DNA from: Rhizaria sp. SCN 62-66
Taxonomy: Eukaryota > Rhizaria, unplaced
Length of the DNA stretch: 64,000 nt
Assembly: GCA_001724265.1 (NCBI GenBank)
Contig: MEDY01000138.1
Span: 1 to 64,000 of the forward strand
Direction: 5' to 3'
Shown: positions 11,644 through 23,595 of the stretch, in pieces
Layout of the letters: each line of letters opens with the position of its first letter
How positions within the stretch are numbered: the stretch's first letter is position 1
The notes under the pieces: model-generated
Databases searched by the model: none
The model's input: the letters and a program-made list of their open reading frames with translations, nothing else
What the model was told of the DNA's origin: nothing
Position numbers and translations under genes: made by a program

Positions 11644-14180
11644 TCATCCGCGGTGGTCCGCAGCGAGCACAGTCTTGCAGTGACGACACGTCTTGCTGAC
11701 CAGGTCCCAGTCGAGGCCGCCCGCATGCTCAGCACACGCCCCCGCGCCCGCAGCGCCAGGGCCAGCGCCAGCGCCAGTGCCAGCGGCGGCGCCAGCGGTG
11801 GCGGCAGAGGCGCCACCGCCGGGCTTGTTGGCGGCCATGGCAGAGCTGTTGCCGAGCGTGTTTGACGCCCCCGAGAAAAGCTTGACGCCGTATCTAGTAG
11901 CCCAGTCGGCCTTCTCGGCGCGCGCCTTGTCGGCCGCGGCCTGCTGCTGCTGCTGCTGAGTGGCGACGTTGACGCGGACCTGGTCCAGAAGCGTCTGCTG
12001 CGCCTTGGCGACGGTGCGGACTGCGACGGGCGGGACCGAGATGACGAAGCCGTGTGACGCGAGGGTCACAAGCGCGTGCCCGTTGGCCGCGCCGAACATG
12101 TACGCTGAGCGGAGGAACGACAGAGGCGGGTCGAAGAGGGTCTCGTGCAGCGACGTGATGCGCTCGTGGCTACGTTAGAATACAAATAGTAGAACACGAA
12201 GAGAGGAGATGTGAGACGAAAAAAAGAATTTAATTAAACAAAAGCAATAATAAGCAGTTTAGTTAAGAATTACTTCATTTCAAGGATATTTTAAACATTC
12301 TGACTCCTCGCAAACCAATGCCAGTCGACGTACCGCGTGGTGTCGTTGACGGTGACCGTAAGGTGCGCCTGCAGCACGTTGCGGTTGTGCACCCGCAGCA
12401 GCATGCGCTCCTTGACCGTCATCTCCTCCTCCTTGCGTTGGCGACGCAGCCGCGTGGCTTCGTCTTCGTCGCTCGTGTTTCCGCCGTCCGGGTCGCTGCT
12501 GTCATCGCTGGCACTGTCGCTGCCGCTGCCGCGGCGCCGCTTGCCGTCCGCGTCGTCGCCGTCGTCGTCGTCGCTGTTGTTGGCGTCGTCGCTGTCGTCG
12601 TGGTCGCTGTCAAACTCGCTCAGCTGGCCCAGCCCCTTGGACGACTTGCCCCCCTTCGACTTGCCTTTCTTGCCGCCCTTAGACTTCTTCCCCTTGCCGC
12701 CGCCGCCACCCTTGCGCTCGTCCTCCTCCTCCTCGTCGTCAGAGTAGTAGTCGTTGGGCCCCTTGTTGAGTCCGCCCAGCTTCCGCGCCGCACGCCGCGC
12801 CTGCCGCGCCGCCCGCAGCATCTTCTTCTTCCGGCTCATGCCGATCTTGCTCTTCTCCTCGGCCGCCGCCGCCGCCGCCGCCTCGGCCGCCTCGGTCTCG
12901 GTGTCGAGCGCGACAACACCTGCGTCCTTGCGCTTCTTCGGGGCGAAGTCGGCGGGGTTGAGGTTCAGCACGGGGTCGGGCGCGTCCCCGGCGGCGGCCA
13001 GCACCAGCGCCATGAGGTCTGACACTTTGGTGACTGCTGTGCCCCCAGTACCGTCGGTGATCGGCAGCGAAACCTCGCCACGGTTGCCCTTGGCGGCCGT
13101 CTGGTCCGCGGGCGGCACGTTCACCCAGTCACAAAACCGGTCCTGGTCGGAGAAGGTCCACTTCTTGACGCGGCGGAAGCAGAAGCGCACAGGCTCCGGC
13201 GGGGGCGGAGGAGCCTGCAGCAACACACAAACAAAGGAAAGGAAAGAGATGTTTGTTTGTGAGTATATTATATTGACTTTTTAAATCTAAAACAAAAGCA
13301 AAACGATGCGATTTAATGCAATTTACACGAGTAGATTAATCAGCTTTCGCTCGCATATCCTATAGGTGAGATATTCTCTGTTTAATTGTCGTACCTGCGG
13401 GGCCTCCTTGAAGCGCTTGATCGAGACGACCTCTACGGTGAGCGCGGCGTCGTCGCCGACCGGGCGGCCTTTCTTGTCAAGCAGCGGAATCTTGAGCGGC
13501 TGGCCGTGCAGCCGCACCACGCGCACAAGCGCGAAGTCGACGGAGCCGTAGAGAGTGGCGCCCTTGAGGATCGAGCCGGTTTTATCGGACACGTCCCAGA
13601 TGTCGAACTTGACTTGCTGGCGGCGGCGCGCGCTGAAGACGAGCTCGAACGTGCGGTGGAAAGACGGGTTCGGCTCGTCGATCACGACCTCCGTGCGCCC
13701 CACGCTCTCCCAGGGCCGCTCGGGTGTCTGGCGGATAGAGACGTAGGTACAGGACACGGCCTGTGTGAAGCGAAAAAAACGCGCAGCAACAAAGAAAGAA
13801 AGAAAGCGTGTTGGATTAGGCATTGTTTGAAGACATGTACGTCTTTGTTTTACAGTAGAAGTAGAGTTTATCACCATGCAGGATCCGTATATTAGTATGT
13901 CGAGCTTTTCGAGCGAAATGTTTTTGTTAATCGATTAAAAGGTGCGTACCTGAATGTTAGGGTAGAGGCGCGGCAGGTCCGAGCACTTGAGCGCGAGCGT
14001 CACGTGCGCCAAGTGCGAGGTCGAGCCCGCGGGGCGCTTGTTGGCCTTGGCGTTGGCGTTGCCGCCACCGCTAGCGTCGAGCTGCGCGTCGTCGGCGGCC
14101 GACGTGAGGTCGTTGATGATGGCCGCCATGTTGCTGTTGGTCGGCGGCAGCAGCGACAGGGAAAGCGAGGGACGGGACAT
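11644..14180 (-). CDS. C2-domain protein resembling a single copine C2 module
   Basis: Four exons on the minus strand, 14180-13950, 13760-13395, 13214-12334 and 12169-11644, give about 667 residues ending in TGA. Exons 1 and 2 encode a C2 fold of the copine type: LALKCSDLPRLYP, then WESVGRTEVVIDEPNPSFHRTF, then VKFDIWDVSDKTGSILKGATLYG. That matches the copine pattern of RTEV, NPxF/Y and an F-x-x-x-D strand. Exon 3 adds a folded-looking segment around WTFSDQDRFCDWVNV and then long Lys/Gly- and Asp/Ser-rich linkers. Exon 4 has a short helix-prone region and an Ala/Gly tail. I see no second C2 domain and no von Willebrand A domain, so it is not a complete copine. Calcium-dependent membrane binding is a family inference. 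The gene is convergent with the RECQ4 gene, 278 bp apart. Confidence 0.65.
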
Positions 14181-15083
14181 TTTGACTCACAAGGGTGTCG
14201 TATACACACGCGGGATGTAGGAAATGCAGTCACAAAGCTGGTGAGATGAGAGGGTCAGAGGTGGCTCTGCACTGAAAGTCACAGAAGGGCTTACAGCAGA
14301 GGCAGGAGCGAAGACTTCAAGGGCTTCAAGGCAAAGCTTAAGCAAAGCTGGGAAACGGCTGGCAGAAGCGCAGTTAGAGCTGAGCTGCAGTGAGTATCCA
14401 CACCAAGCAAGAGCTAGAGCTAGTGCAGCTAGAGCTTGGAGGCTGGAGCTTAGCAGAGGGCAGCCAGTTGCGACCGGGGTGCTTTGAGGGAGAGTAAGGG
14501 AGGCAGCAGCTAGCGCGCTGTTCTAAGCCTATGAGAGAAATGTAGAGCAGTAATACCGTAGAGTAACACGTTGGCAGTACTGTTGTTCTGCGATAGAGCC
14601 TTGTGAAAAAGGCCTGGGGCTCTGGGGGTGGACAAAGAGGAGGCAACAAGGTAGTGCACAAGAGCGGGGAGGAGAGGATGAGCGGGAGGGAAATGCAAGG
14701 GATAGTCGTTAATTGATACACTTCGAAAATAAAGATAAAGAAAAACCTGCGCGGGTAATCCATAAATCGCATTGATTTTGCACTATAACGACGGGAAAGT
14801 CCCTTATGACCGCCCTTAACATCACCGAAACAAGACAGCTCAAAAAACGGTCGGGCTGCTCTGCGGCCCACAGTCACCGGACTGGACTGTAGTCCCAGCC
14901 AACCACCACTAGAACGGAGCAAGCGACGAAGTCCTAAAGTGCGTCCGCCTCACGTTTCACTTGCTTGACGCACTTTAGATCGTCAAAACAACACATGCTC
15001 AGATTATGAGATAGGAACTCACTTAATCTCCTTAATATGCAATTTTTGTTTGTCCAGACTTCGTTCTTGTTTGTCCTCGACCG
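14181..15083. promoter_or_regulatory. shared divergent upstream region of the C2 and RNase D-like genes
   Basis: About 900 bp separate two divergent start codons. The part near 14385-14450 is rich in short AGAGCT/GAGCT repeats. The part near 15000-15060 is AT-rich and pyrimidine-rich before the start at 15084. The open frames here are short and have no family resemblance. A bidirectional promoter is inferred from position only. Confidence 0.4.
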
Positions 15084-15613
15084 ATGTCCGCTAGGCACTC
15101 CGCCGCCGCGTTTAGTAAACTCTTGCCCGTCGTTGCGCCGCCCTCCCTGTCCCCGCCCCCCCTCTCCGGCCCCGTCTCGGCCCCGCGCACGCTTGCGCCC
15201 GCCGCCGCAGCGGCCGCCCAGCCCGCCGCGTCGCCCAAGTCGTCCAGCGGCCGCTCTCTGAGCTCGACAATGTCCTCCCCTCACCACTCGCCCCACTCGC
15301 AGGCGCAGGCGCAGGCGCAGGGTCAGGGCCAGGCGCAGCGCCAGCAGCAACACCAGCAGCAGCAGGGACCGGGGCAGCAGGCGCAGTTGGCCTTCGGCTC
15401 CGCGTCTCCCCCCGCCCCAGCCTCGACTGCAGCCGCAGCCGCTGCGGCGACGGCTTCGTTCTACGCCCTCCCGTTCGCCACCGCCTCGGCCGCCACCGCC
15501 GCCGCCACCGGGTCTGCCTCTGGCCCCGTCGCTGCCCCCGGCCCCGGCTCTGGCGCTGGCACTGGCTCGGGCTCTATGAACACTGGCCGTGGCAACAGCA
15601 ACAACAGCAACAA

Positions 15614-15670
<57 letters not shown>

Positions 15671-16775
15671 GAGCAGCAGCCGCAGCGGCCGCAATGCGGG
15701 CAATCCCAACAGCAACAACAACAACCGTGGCCGCAACAACAACAACACCAACACCAACAGCACCAACTCGACTGCTGCCACTACTGCTGCTGCCGCTGCT
15801 AACGCTCATGGCAACCCTGCTCTCAGCAACCTCGGCCTCAGCTTCGTCACCGCTGTTGCGACGACGACCCACACCACTGGCAGCAACACGAACATGACTG
15901 GCTCCGGCGCCAGCAGCGTCAACGCCAACGGCGGGGTCGCCACTCCGTCCTCTTTGTCACTCGCCGACCGAGTCAGCGCCGCCGGCGGCAGTCCAAGTAC
16001 CCCCGCGGTCGCTGCGGCTGCTGCTGGTTCGAGTGTAAGCAGCGCTAGTCCCCCTTACACCGCGACCAGCAGCGGCAGCGGCAGCGGCGGCGGTGGCAGC
16101 GGCGCCCCGGCCGCGGCAACGACGGCGGCGGCGGGTGCGGCTGCCCCTTACAATGTAAGTAGCTACGCGCAATCGCGCTCAGCGCACGCCGCGGCGTCCT
16201 TCTTCCCGGTCCCGGCCTCCGCGCTGGCTGCGGCAGGGCTGATCGTCGTCCCTTTGGCCTCCGCCTCAGCCTCAGCATCCACAGCCTCAGCCACAGCGGG
16301 AGCAGGAGCGAGTGCGAACGCAAGCGACGTTGCTGCGGCGACTGGGAGTGAGGCGCTTTCGTTCTCCTCGCTGTCGCTCATGCAGCCGCTGGCTACCGGG
16401 CACACCAGTGCCGCCGGCGCCGCGGGCAGCGTTGTCGCGGGCAGCGGCAACAGCGGCAACAAAGCCCAGAACCAGAGCCAGAGCCAGAGCCAGAGCTCCG
16501 TGGTCGCCGCTGTCGTCAACGGTCTTAGTGTAAGTACCCCGCTCAAGAGCGCTCTGCGGGCCAAAGTGACCCCGTTTGTGCCGTCCCGGGGCTTCGCCGC
16601 CTCCGTCGCCGCCGCCGCTGCCGCTGCCACTGCCGCCGCCGCGGCGAACAATGCCAATCATAACAACGCTACTGGGCACAACAGCAACAACAACAGCAGC
16701 AGCAGTAGTACTGGCAGTCAGGCGAGCATGGGTACCGGCAGTTTCACCGCAGTCGGCACCCGTGGCGGCTCTAGC

Positions 16776-16815
<40 letters not shown>

Positions 16816-19800
16816 GCACGAGTAACGGCCGCGGCGACAAGTTAGGCCGCTTCCCCTTTGGCGGCGCACAGTCACCCTTGAATACCAACAACAACACCAG
16901 CAACAGCAACAGCAATAACGCTGCCCAGAGCAACACTGTGAGTAATTCTAGCCAGAGCGTCAGTGCTGCGTTGCTGAACGGCAGCAACAAGGCGAACAGC
17001 AGGGCTAGCAACAACAACAACAACAACAACAACAGCAACAACAATTCTGCTGTGAACCCTCGCGGCGCCCCCAACACTCCGATGAAGCGCGGTACCTCTG
17101 GCGGCCTAAGTTCCGCGTCGGGCGGCTTAACTTCAGCTCTCGGCGTCCTGTCACTTACGACCCGTCCTCTCAGCACATCCGCCATGGATGCTCAAAGCGG
17201 CAGCAGCAGTAACAACATCGTCAATGCCGCTTCGACGAACAGCAACGCTGCGTTTGTCGCGGCTGACTCGAGCGCTCTCGATGCTGCGACTGACATGATG
17301 GATCCCGACCCCACCGACGCCGTGGCCGCTGCCGCCGAGGCCGAGGCCGCGCTGGCCCTGGGCAGCGTCGTCCTGGTCTCGCGCCGCACCGCCGCGCTCT
17401 ACGACGCCGACTCGTCGCAGGAGGCGGCGTTGGATTCGTACTTCACCGCCACCGCCACCGCGGCCGCCGGTGTGACGGACGTCTCGCTGCCGCCGCCGCT
17501 GCCGCTCGCCAGCCTACTCAGCAACAGCAGCAGCAACAACAACAACAACAACAACAACAGCCTCAATCTCAATAACAACAGTCTCACTGGTAGCTCAAGC
17601 AGCGCGAGCGCGAGCGCGAGTGGCGGCTATTTGCCGCCGGTGCCGCTGCCGTTGGCGACTGCGACTCTTTTAGCAAATGGCAATATCAGCGGTCACGGCA
17701 ATAGCGACGTTGGCTCGAGCGCGAACAGTGTCAGGGCCAGTGCCGTTGATGGCGGGGATCTAAGTAGCAGTCGCGCCGGTCTAAGTACTCTCGTGAGCAG
17801 CAACAGCGCCGCTGGCGTCTACTTAGACAACGTACTTACCGCATCTAAGTACCACGCCATCGCACGCAACACTGTACCTGTTACTAGCGTTACTGAAACC
17901 AATGTAAGTGGCGACAACATGAACAACAACAGCAGCATTGTGCCCATTTCGCTTCCTGCACCCACCACCAACAGCTACAGCAACTACAACGCTACCGGCC
18001 TCGAGGCTGCTGCGTTTGATACTGCTGCTGCTGCCGGCGCCGACTGGCTCAGTCTAAGTACCCCCTTAGCGCTGGCGGGCGACCCCAGCGGCCTTGCGCT
18101 GCCGCTGCCGTCGCCGCTGCCGCCGCACCTGCTGGTGGCGGACCCGCGTCTTACGCTCACGGTCTCGACGCCCGACGAGCTGGCGTTCGTGATGCCCACT
18201 CTGGCCGCGGCGGCGTCGCTGGCGCTGGACCTGGAGTTCAGCACGTACCCTCGCTACAGGCCCGCGCTGGAACTCATGCAGATCGCAACGCCGCCGCCCG
18301 CGCTGCCGCATGCCGTGTCCGCCGAGTCTGCTACTGCTGGCGCTGGCGCTGGGTCTGCGTCTGGGTCTGCGAACGCCACTGGCGACAGCGGCGGTGACCT
18401 AGACGCTGACGGGGCCCAAGGGGGCACGTATGAGGGCCACGTGCGGACCCTGCGTGGCCGCGGCCGCGCCGCTGCCCGCCGCCTGGGGCTGTTGCGCGTG
18501 CGCCGCGCCGTCCGCGAGACGCTGCTGCACTGCAGGGCGAACCATAGTAACGAGGCGGGAACGGGGGCCGCGCCGCTGCAGGCGCTCGAGGGCGAGGCCG
18601 GCACCGAGAGCGTGCTCAGCAACGTCTTTTTCGACTCTTACATCAACAGCGGTAGCAACAGCAACGACAGCAGTGTCGAAAACACGAATGCTCCGACTGC
18701 TCATGCTCATGTTCATGCGAGTGCGCGTGTTGTGAGCTTCCCTGTTGATCTAAGTGCTGCTGCGATGGCGCTTACATTCCCGAACGTGCCCGCTTCTGCT
18801 ATCAGTATCAATCAAGAACAGCAACATCAGCCCTTAGATGGTCTAAGTAGCACCGAGGTTTGGGTGCTGCAGGCTCTGCTCGGCGACGAGGCGCTCGGCC
18901 CTTACACCAACGGTCTAAGTACCCCCTTAGTCGACGTCGACGAGGTTAGCTTAGACGAGGATCTCAGCATCTCCTCGGTGCTCTTGCCGCCCCGCCTGCC
19001 ACCGCTAGAGCCCCTGCCTCTGTTCTTCCACACCGCGAGCCAGAATAGCGGTGACGATCTAAGTACCCCATCAAGCGCCGGTTCAAGTGCTTCGTCCCGC
19101 GCCGTCCTCGCCGCGTTGGCCCGCAGCCCCCTGGTGGCGGCCGCGGCCTCCGCGCTGGCAACGGCAGACGCCGCCGCCGCCGCCGCCGCGCGGCTGGACC
19201 TGGCCGAGGCCGCCGTGGCCGCCGCCGCCGCCGAGGCCGCCGCGGCCGGTCTGGGCGCCGCCGCGCCCGCGACTTTAGCCGCCGCGGCCGCGCGGGCCGC
19301 GGCGGCGGCGACCGACGCTGAGGCGCTCGGCGCGCTCGTCGCGCTCGCTAAGGGGGTACTTAGTGCGGGTAAGTACTCCGGCGTTGCGCTCGTGCGCCTG
19401 TGTAGCGCCGATAGTGATCCGACGACGAGTGATTCGTTGTTTGCCAGTGTAGTCAGCAGTCTCATCGGTGTGGACAACGCGGACAACAACAACAACAACA
19501 GCAGCAGCGACAATACCTCCACCCACGTGGCCCTGAACGGCGCTGTGAGTGCCTTGCTGGAGTCCATTGTTAGTACCACAGGTCTAAGTACCGCTCCTAA
19601 CAACAACGGCAACACCAACATCGAGAGCGGGCGTCTTATCTTAACGCAGATCTACCCCGCCCTCAGCCCTGCTTGCCGCCTCAAGAGCGACTGGGGCCTT
19701 CCTCTCTTTGCTAGCAACAACAGCAAGAGCAACAGTAACAGTAACAACAACAACAGCAACGCCAAGCGCAGTTTGAGCCACGCGAACGTCAACGACGATG

Positions 19801-21404
19801 CGACTGCCTCTGCTGCTGGCGGCAGCGCAGCCGTGGCCGCGGCGCTGGCGCAGCGGGGCGTGTCCGTGGTGATCGACTGCCAGGCGCTGGCGGGCCACCT
19901 GCGGCCGTTGCTGCGCCTACTGAACCGCAAGGAGTGTCTGCTGCACGGCTCCGCGGTCGACCTACAGGTGTTGCAGGAGCTCGAGGCAGAGTATCAGGGC
20001 GAGAACGGCACTCCGGGCCGCCTCGTCGACACGCAGCTCGCGGCGGCGTTCGCGGCAGGGGTCGGCAGCGACGCCGCCGCCAGGTCACACGTCGTCGCCA
20101 ACGTCGCCAAGCACTCGCGCGCACTTACAGCGCTAAGTGCCTCGCTCCTCAGCAGCGGCGGCGACCCACCCGCGGCCCCCGCCTCGTCCGTAGTAGCCGT
20201 CACCGATGCCGCGGCGCCGTATCTCTTCCGCGGCGCGTGCGCTGGGCTCCCCGACGCCGCGGGCTCTGCGCTTTCCCTCGGCTCCCTGGCCTACGCCGCG
20301 CTGGGGTTGACACTGGCCAAGGGGCTCGGCGGCAGCGACTGGGCGCGGCGCCCGCTCTCGGCCGAACAGCTGCAGTACGCCGTCGACGACGTGCGCTGGC
20401 TGCACCAGATCCGCTGGCGCTTGGTGGCTCTGCTAGAGACGCTGCCGCCTGTTGCGCGGACCAGTCCTCTCTTCACAAACAACAGCAACCCCGCCAACAG
20501 CACTGCCAGCACGGTCAACGTGGGCTTTCTTTCGCGCTCGTCGCTGCTGCGCGCCGAGTCCGAAGTGCTGCGCTTGTCCCGCCGCGAGCCGCCCGCGCCG
20601 CACCTGGCGTGGCTTTCCCTCCGCGGCCGGCCGACCCCCGCGCCCGCCTTTCCCCCCCCCGCCGCCGCCGCCGCCGGCTCCGCGGGCGGCTACACTCTCG
20701 CGCTGCCCCCCGCGATTGCGGCGGCGCGCTTCGTCGACACGCGCCTCCGCGTCTTGGCTCAGTGGCGCGAGCTCGAGGCCATCCGCCAGCAGCGCGACCC
20801 CCGCTTCCTGCTTAAGGACGAGGTCGTCGTCGCCCTCGCGCGGCGCCCGCCCGCCACCGTGGGCGACGTGGACGCGCTGGGGTACCACGCAGCCTTCGCG
20901 CAGCGCCACGCGGAGGTCGTGCTGCGGCTCATCGCGGCCGCCGACGCTGAGACCCACGCGAGCAATCAGAACCCGGAGTATACCGGGCAACAAGTCGCCG
21001 CCGCCGCCGCCGCGAGTGCCGCCGGCGCGGGCGGCGGCGGCGGCGGCTTCGGCAGCAGCATCACAGGAGGCGGCGGCGGCGGTGGTGGTTTCGCTTCGCC
21101 GGTGGTGAGCGGCCAGGACAGCAAGACGGCACAGGCCGCGTTGCTGCACCTGTGCGCCGCCGTGGCCGCCGCGGCCGCGCGCGCGTGCGGGCTGGCCTCT
21201 GAGCTGCTGGCGCCGCCCGCCGAGCTGCGCGCGTTTGCGCTGGCGGCGTCGGCCGAGGAGGAGGCCACTACGGCCGTCGCACTCGGCTTCCGCAGGGAGC
21301 TGGTCGGCGGCCCGCTGCGCGCCGCCAAGCGGGGCGCAACCGTGAGCATGCGCTGGGACAGCAGCGAGGGCGCGCTCGTTATTGCAGGCATCCAGCAGCA
21401 GTGA
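15084..21404 (+). CDS. RNase D/Rrp6-like DEDDy 3'-5' exonuclease with HRDC-like region
   Basis: One uninterrupted frame of 2,106 residues ends in TGA. The first half is almost all Ser, Asn, Ala and Gly runs. The exonuclease residues come late and far apart. Exo I is LDLEFSTY with D1049 and E1051. Exo II is LLHGSAVDLQVL with D1626. Exo III is SAEQLQYAVDDVRWL with Y1765 and D1769, preceded by GSDWARRPL as in RNase D and Rrp6. From about 1892, WRELEAIRQQRDPRFLL leads into an HRDC-like segment (LARRPPATVGDVDAL). Likely role: 3' trimming of structured RNA. Nuclear (exosome-associated) and organellar versions cannot be told apart here. Exo I and Exo II are separated by about 575 residues of mostly low-complexity sequence, against tens in typical members. 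The gene is unspliced and dense in the TAAGTACC motif. Confidence 0.8.
15617..15669 (+). repeat. AGC repeat encoding poly-Ser
   Basis: A nearly pure run of AGC triplets inside the RNase D-like gene encodes about 17 Ser residues, flanked by AAC-rich Asn/Ser sequence. It is typical of the slippage-prone triplet tracts throughout this window. Confidence 0.9.
16773..16816 (+). repeat. AAC repeat encoding poly-Asn
   Basis: A run of pure AAC triplets encodes 13 to 14 Asn residues in the RNase D-like gene. Similar shorter AAC tracts occur near 17010, 17535 and 19485. Use of a single codon suggests recent triplet expansion. Confidence 0.9.
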
Positions 21405-21543
21405 CGCGCGCAGCAGCAGTCACGGTGGCAGGAAGGAGTTACGAGAACAGTGACTTGTTAAGCTGACATGACACGATGTCATTTGTTATTTGACCTTTAT
21501 TTAGTTTGTTAAATAGTTTGTTTGTTTGAGTGATATTTTTTGA

Positions 21544-21819
21544 TCATGCATGTAGATAATACATCGTATATACGGACGCAGTCTCCAGTTTTATACTCAG
21601 TAGTTGTTCAGCCTGAGCATGAGCAAACTCTGACTGAGCAATCGCCAAATCGATCTCTTTCTCAGCCAAAGCGTCCGCCCGATCAAGCTTGCACTGGGCC
21701 ATATGCATTTTATCACCAACATCATTCAATTGCGCAGCATAACCGCTGGTGGCTTCGCAGTTGTAGAGTAACCAAAATGATAACCTGCTGTGCTGTACAC
21801 CAGGAGCGAGACCATGCAT
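21544..21819 (-). pseudogene. possible remnant of a foreign or degraded coding sequence
   Basis: A 91-codon minus-strand frame contains a helix-like stretch from about residue 18 to 73. It has NCEATSGYAAQLNDVGDK, then KLDRADALAEKEIDLAIAQ, then SEFAHAQAEQLL. Its codon choice and lower GC differ from every recognised gene here, and it lacks the Ser/Asn/Ala runs. No family is recognised. It may be a transferred fragment, a decayed gene or chance. Confidence 0.2.
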
Positions 21820-22113
21820 TCATGGCTATCAATTCACTTCGAACTGGCGATACAAACTCCGTGCATATCGGAGGAGAAATAATGAGACGGAGTTGTGTGT
21901 ACATGATGCGCATACATATTATGGCTATCATTGAAGCATATCGCTACTGTTGTTTCTGAACGCCTCCGCGGCACCGGCTCCAGGTGTGATAGTGGTGACT
22001 GAACGAGACGACGAGTAATGGATATAAAGTCTTTCCTTTGTATTCTAATCACATAAAAACACCACCAAACCGCACAACACACACACAACACTTAATAAAA
22101 CGAAGATCGTCAG

Positions 22114-22149
22114 GAGCGAGAGAGAGATCGAGAGAGAGAGAGAGAGAGA
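22114..22149. repeat. GA-rich microsatellite
   Basis: Alternating GA dinucleotides with two interruptions lie in the 3' flank just beyond the cystathionine lyase stop codon. No coding role is seen. Confidence 0.85.
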
Positions 22150-22226
22150 AAAGCTTAGTCAATCAACACACAAAGCGTCGGCGACATCGCAGTCCTACAC
22201 TTCATGTACAATCGGCTTCGCCGCGT

Positions 22227-23595
22227 TTAGATCTGGGCGAGGGCCTGAGTGAGGTCGGCGAGCAGGTCGGCCTTGTCCTCGACACCGACGCTGAGGCGGA
22301 GCATGTTGTCGGCGATACCCAGCTTGGCGCGCATCTCGGCGGGCACGGACGCGTGGGTCATGAGAGCGGGGTGCTCAGAGAGCGACTCGACGGCGCCCAG
22401 CGACTCGGCGCACGCGAAGAGCTTGAGCGCGCCCAGGAAGACCTTGCTCTCCTCGAGCCCGCCCTTGAGGTAGACGGTGATCATGCCGCCGTGGCCCGAG
22501 GTCTGCTTGCACGCAATGGCGTGCTGCGGGTGCGACTTGAGCCCAGGGTACACGACCTTCTCGACCTTGGGGTGCGCCTCGAGCAGCTCGGCGACGGCCT
22601 GCGCGTTCTCGGCGTGCGCCTTCATGCGCAGCGCGAGCGTCTTGACGCCGCGGAGCGCCATGTACGAGTCGAAGGGGGAGAGGATGGCGCCGAGACCGTT
22701 CTGGAGGAACTTGAACTTGGTGTTGAGCTCGGCCGAGTTAGTGACGATAACGCCACCGACGACGTCCGAGTGGCCGTTGATGTACTTGGTGATCGAGTGG
22801 ATGACAACGTCCGCGCCGTGGTTCAGCGGGTTCTGGAAGTAGGGCGTCATGAAGGTGTTGTCGACGACCATGAGGATGCCGCGCGCCTTGCAGATCTTGG
22901 ACACAGCCTCCATGTCCGTCACCTTGAGGGTCGGGTTAGTGGGAGTCTCGAGCCACACGAGCTTGGTCTTGGGCGTGATGGCGGCCTCGAACGCGCCCTC
23001 AACGTTGAAGTCGAGGAACGTGAAGGACAGGTTGTTGGTGACCGAGGCGATGCGGTTGAAGTAGCGCTGGGTGCCGCCGTAGACGTCGTCGACGGTGATG
23101 ACATGGGAGCCCGACTCGAGGAGGTGCAGCACCGTCGCGATGGCAGAGGAGCCAGAGGCGAAGGCGAGGCCGAACTTGGCCTGCTCGCACGCGGCGATGC
23201 ACGTCTCGAAGGCCTCACTGGGGGGGCACGAAACCACGTCGAAAGGAGAAAATGCATTTGCACAAAATGCATTGTGGTGGAAACGGAGAAAAAGATATCG
23301 CACAGTGAGATAGATGCATGTAAGAAAAAAACCAAAAGATACAGAGAGATGCATGCGTTGAGTATATGCACAAAGTATATTTATAGTGCTGACAAGTGTT
23401 TATGAACATGAAACTTGAGTGTGGGGCGTACCGAGTGGGGTTGCCAGTGCGAGAGTACTCGTACTCGCCGGCGACGCCGGGGACCTTCTGGGCGAAAGTG
23501 GTGGCGAGAGAGATGGGGACGGCGACGGCGCCGGTGCGGGGGTCGGGCTCCTGGCCGGCGTGGATAGCAGTGGTGCTGAAACCCTGGGAAGACAT
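22227..23595 (-). CDS. CTH: cystathionine gamma-lyase (PLP-dependent)
   Basis: Two exons, 23595-23432 and 23217-22227, joined inside an Arg codon, give 384 residues ending in TAA, close to the family length. It should cleave cystathionine to cysteine, 2-oxobutyrate and ammonia in cytosolic transsulfuration. Conserved features include GFSTTAIHAGQEPDP at the start, YEYSRTGNPTR, FASGSSAIATVLHLL, the cofactor-contacting VDDVYGGTQRYF, WLETPTNPTLKV, VDNTFMTPYFQNPL, and the PLP lysine in SITKYINGHSDVVGG (about residue 200). The C-terminal domain has YPGLKSHPQHAIA and SGHGGMI. There is no targeting peptide. Among Cys/Met PLP enzymes, cystathionine gamma-synthase and beta-lyase are close relatives, but the text is nearest to gamma-lyase. 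It lacks low-complexity insertions and TAAGTACC motifs, unlike its neighbours. Confidence 0.9.

Larger units (their letters stand above)
21405..22226. other. convergent intergenic region with a GA repeat and an odd open frame
   Basis: This is the 3' flank shared by the RNase D-like gene (+) and the cystathionine lyase gene (-). It holds a GA-rich microsatellite near 22114-22149 and an unusual minus-strand open frame (21544-21819) described separately. Much of it is AT-rich. Confidence 0.5.

Noticed and set aside
13935-14922. Minus-strand 182-codon frame at 14374-14922 upstream of the C2 gene
   Set aside because: No family features, composition unlike the genes here, and it lies in the divergent promoter region.
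22038-23405. 455-codon plus-strand open frame over the cystathionine lyase gene
   Set aside because: The minus strand encodes a full-length conserved enzyme. The plus frame is Glu/Arg/Val-rich antisense sequence produced by G/C-ending codons.
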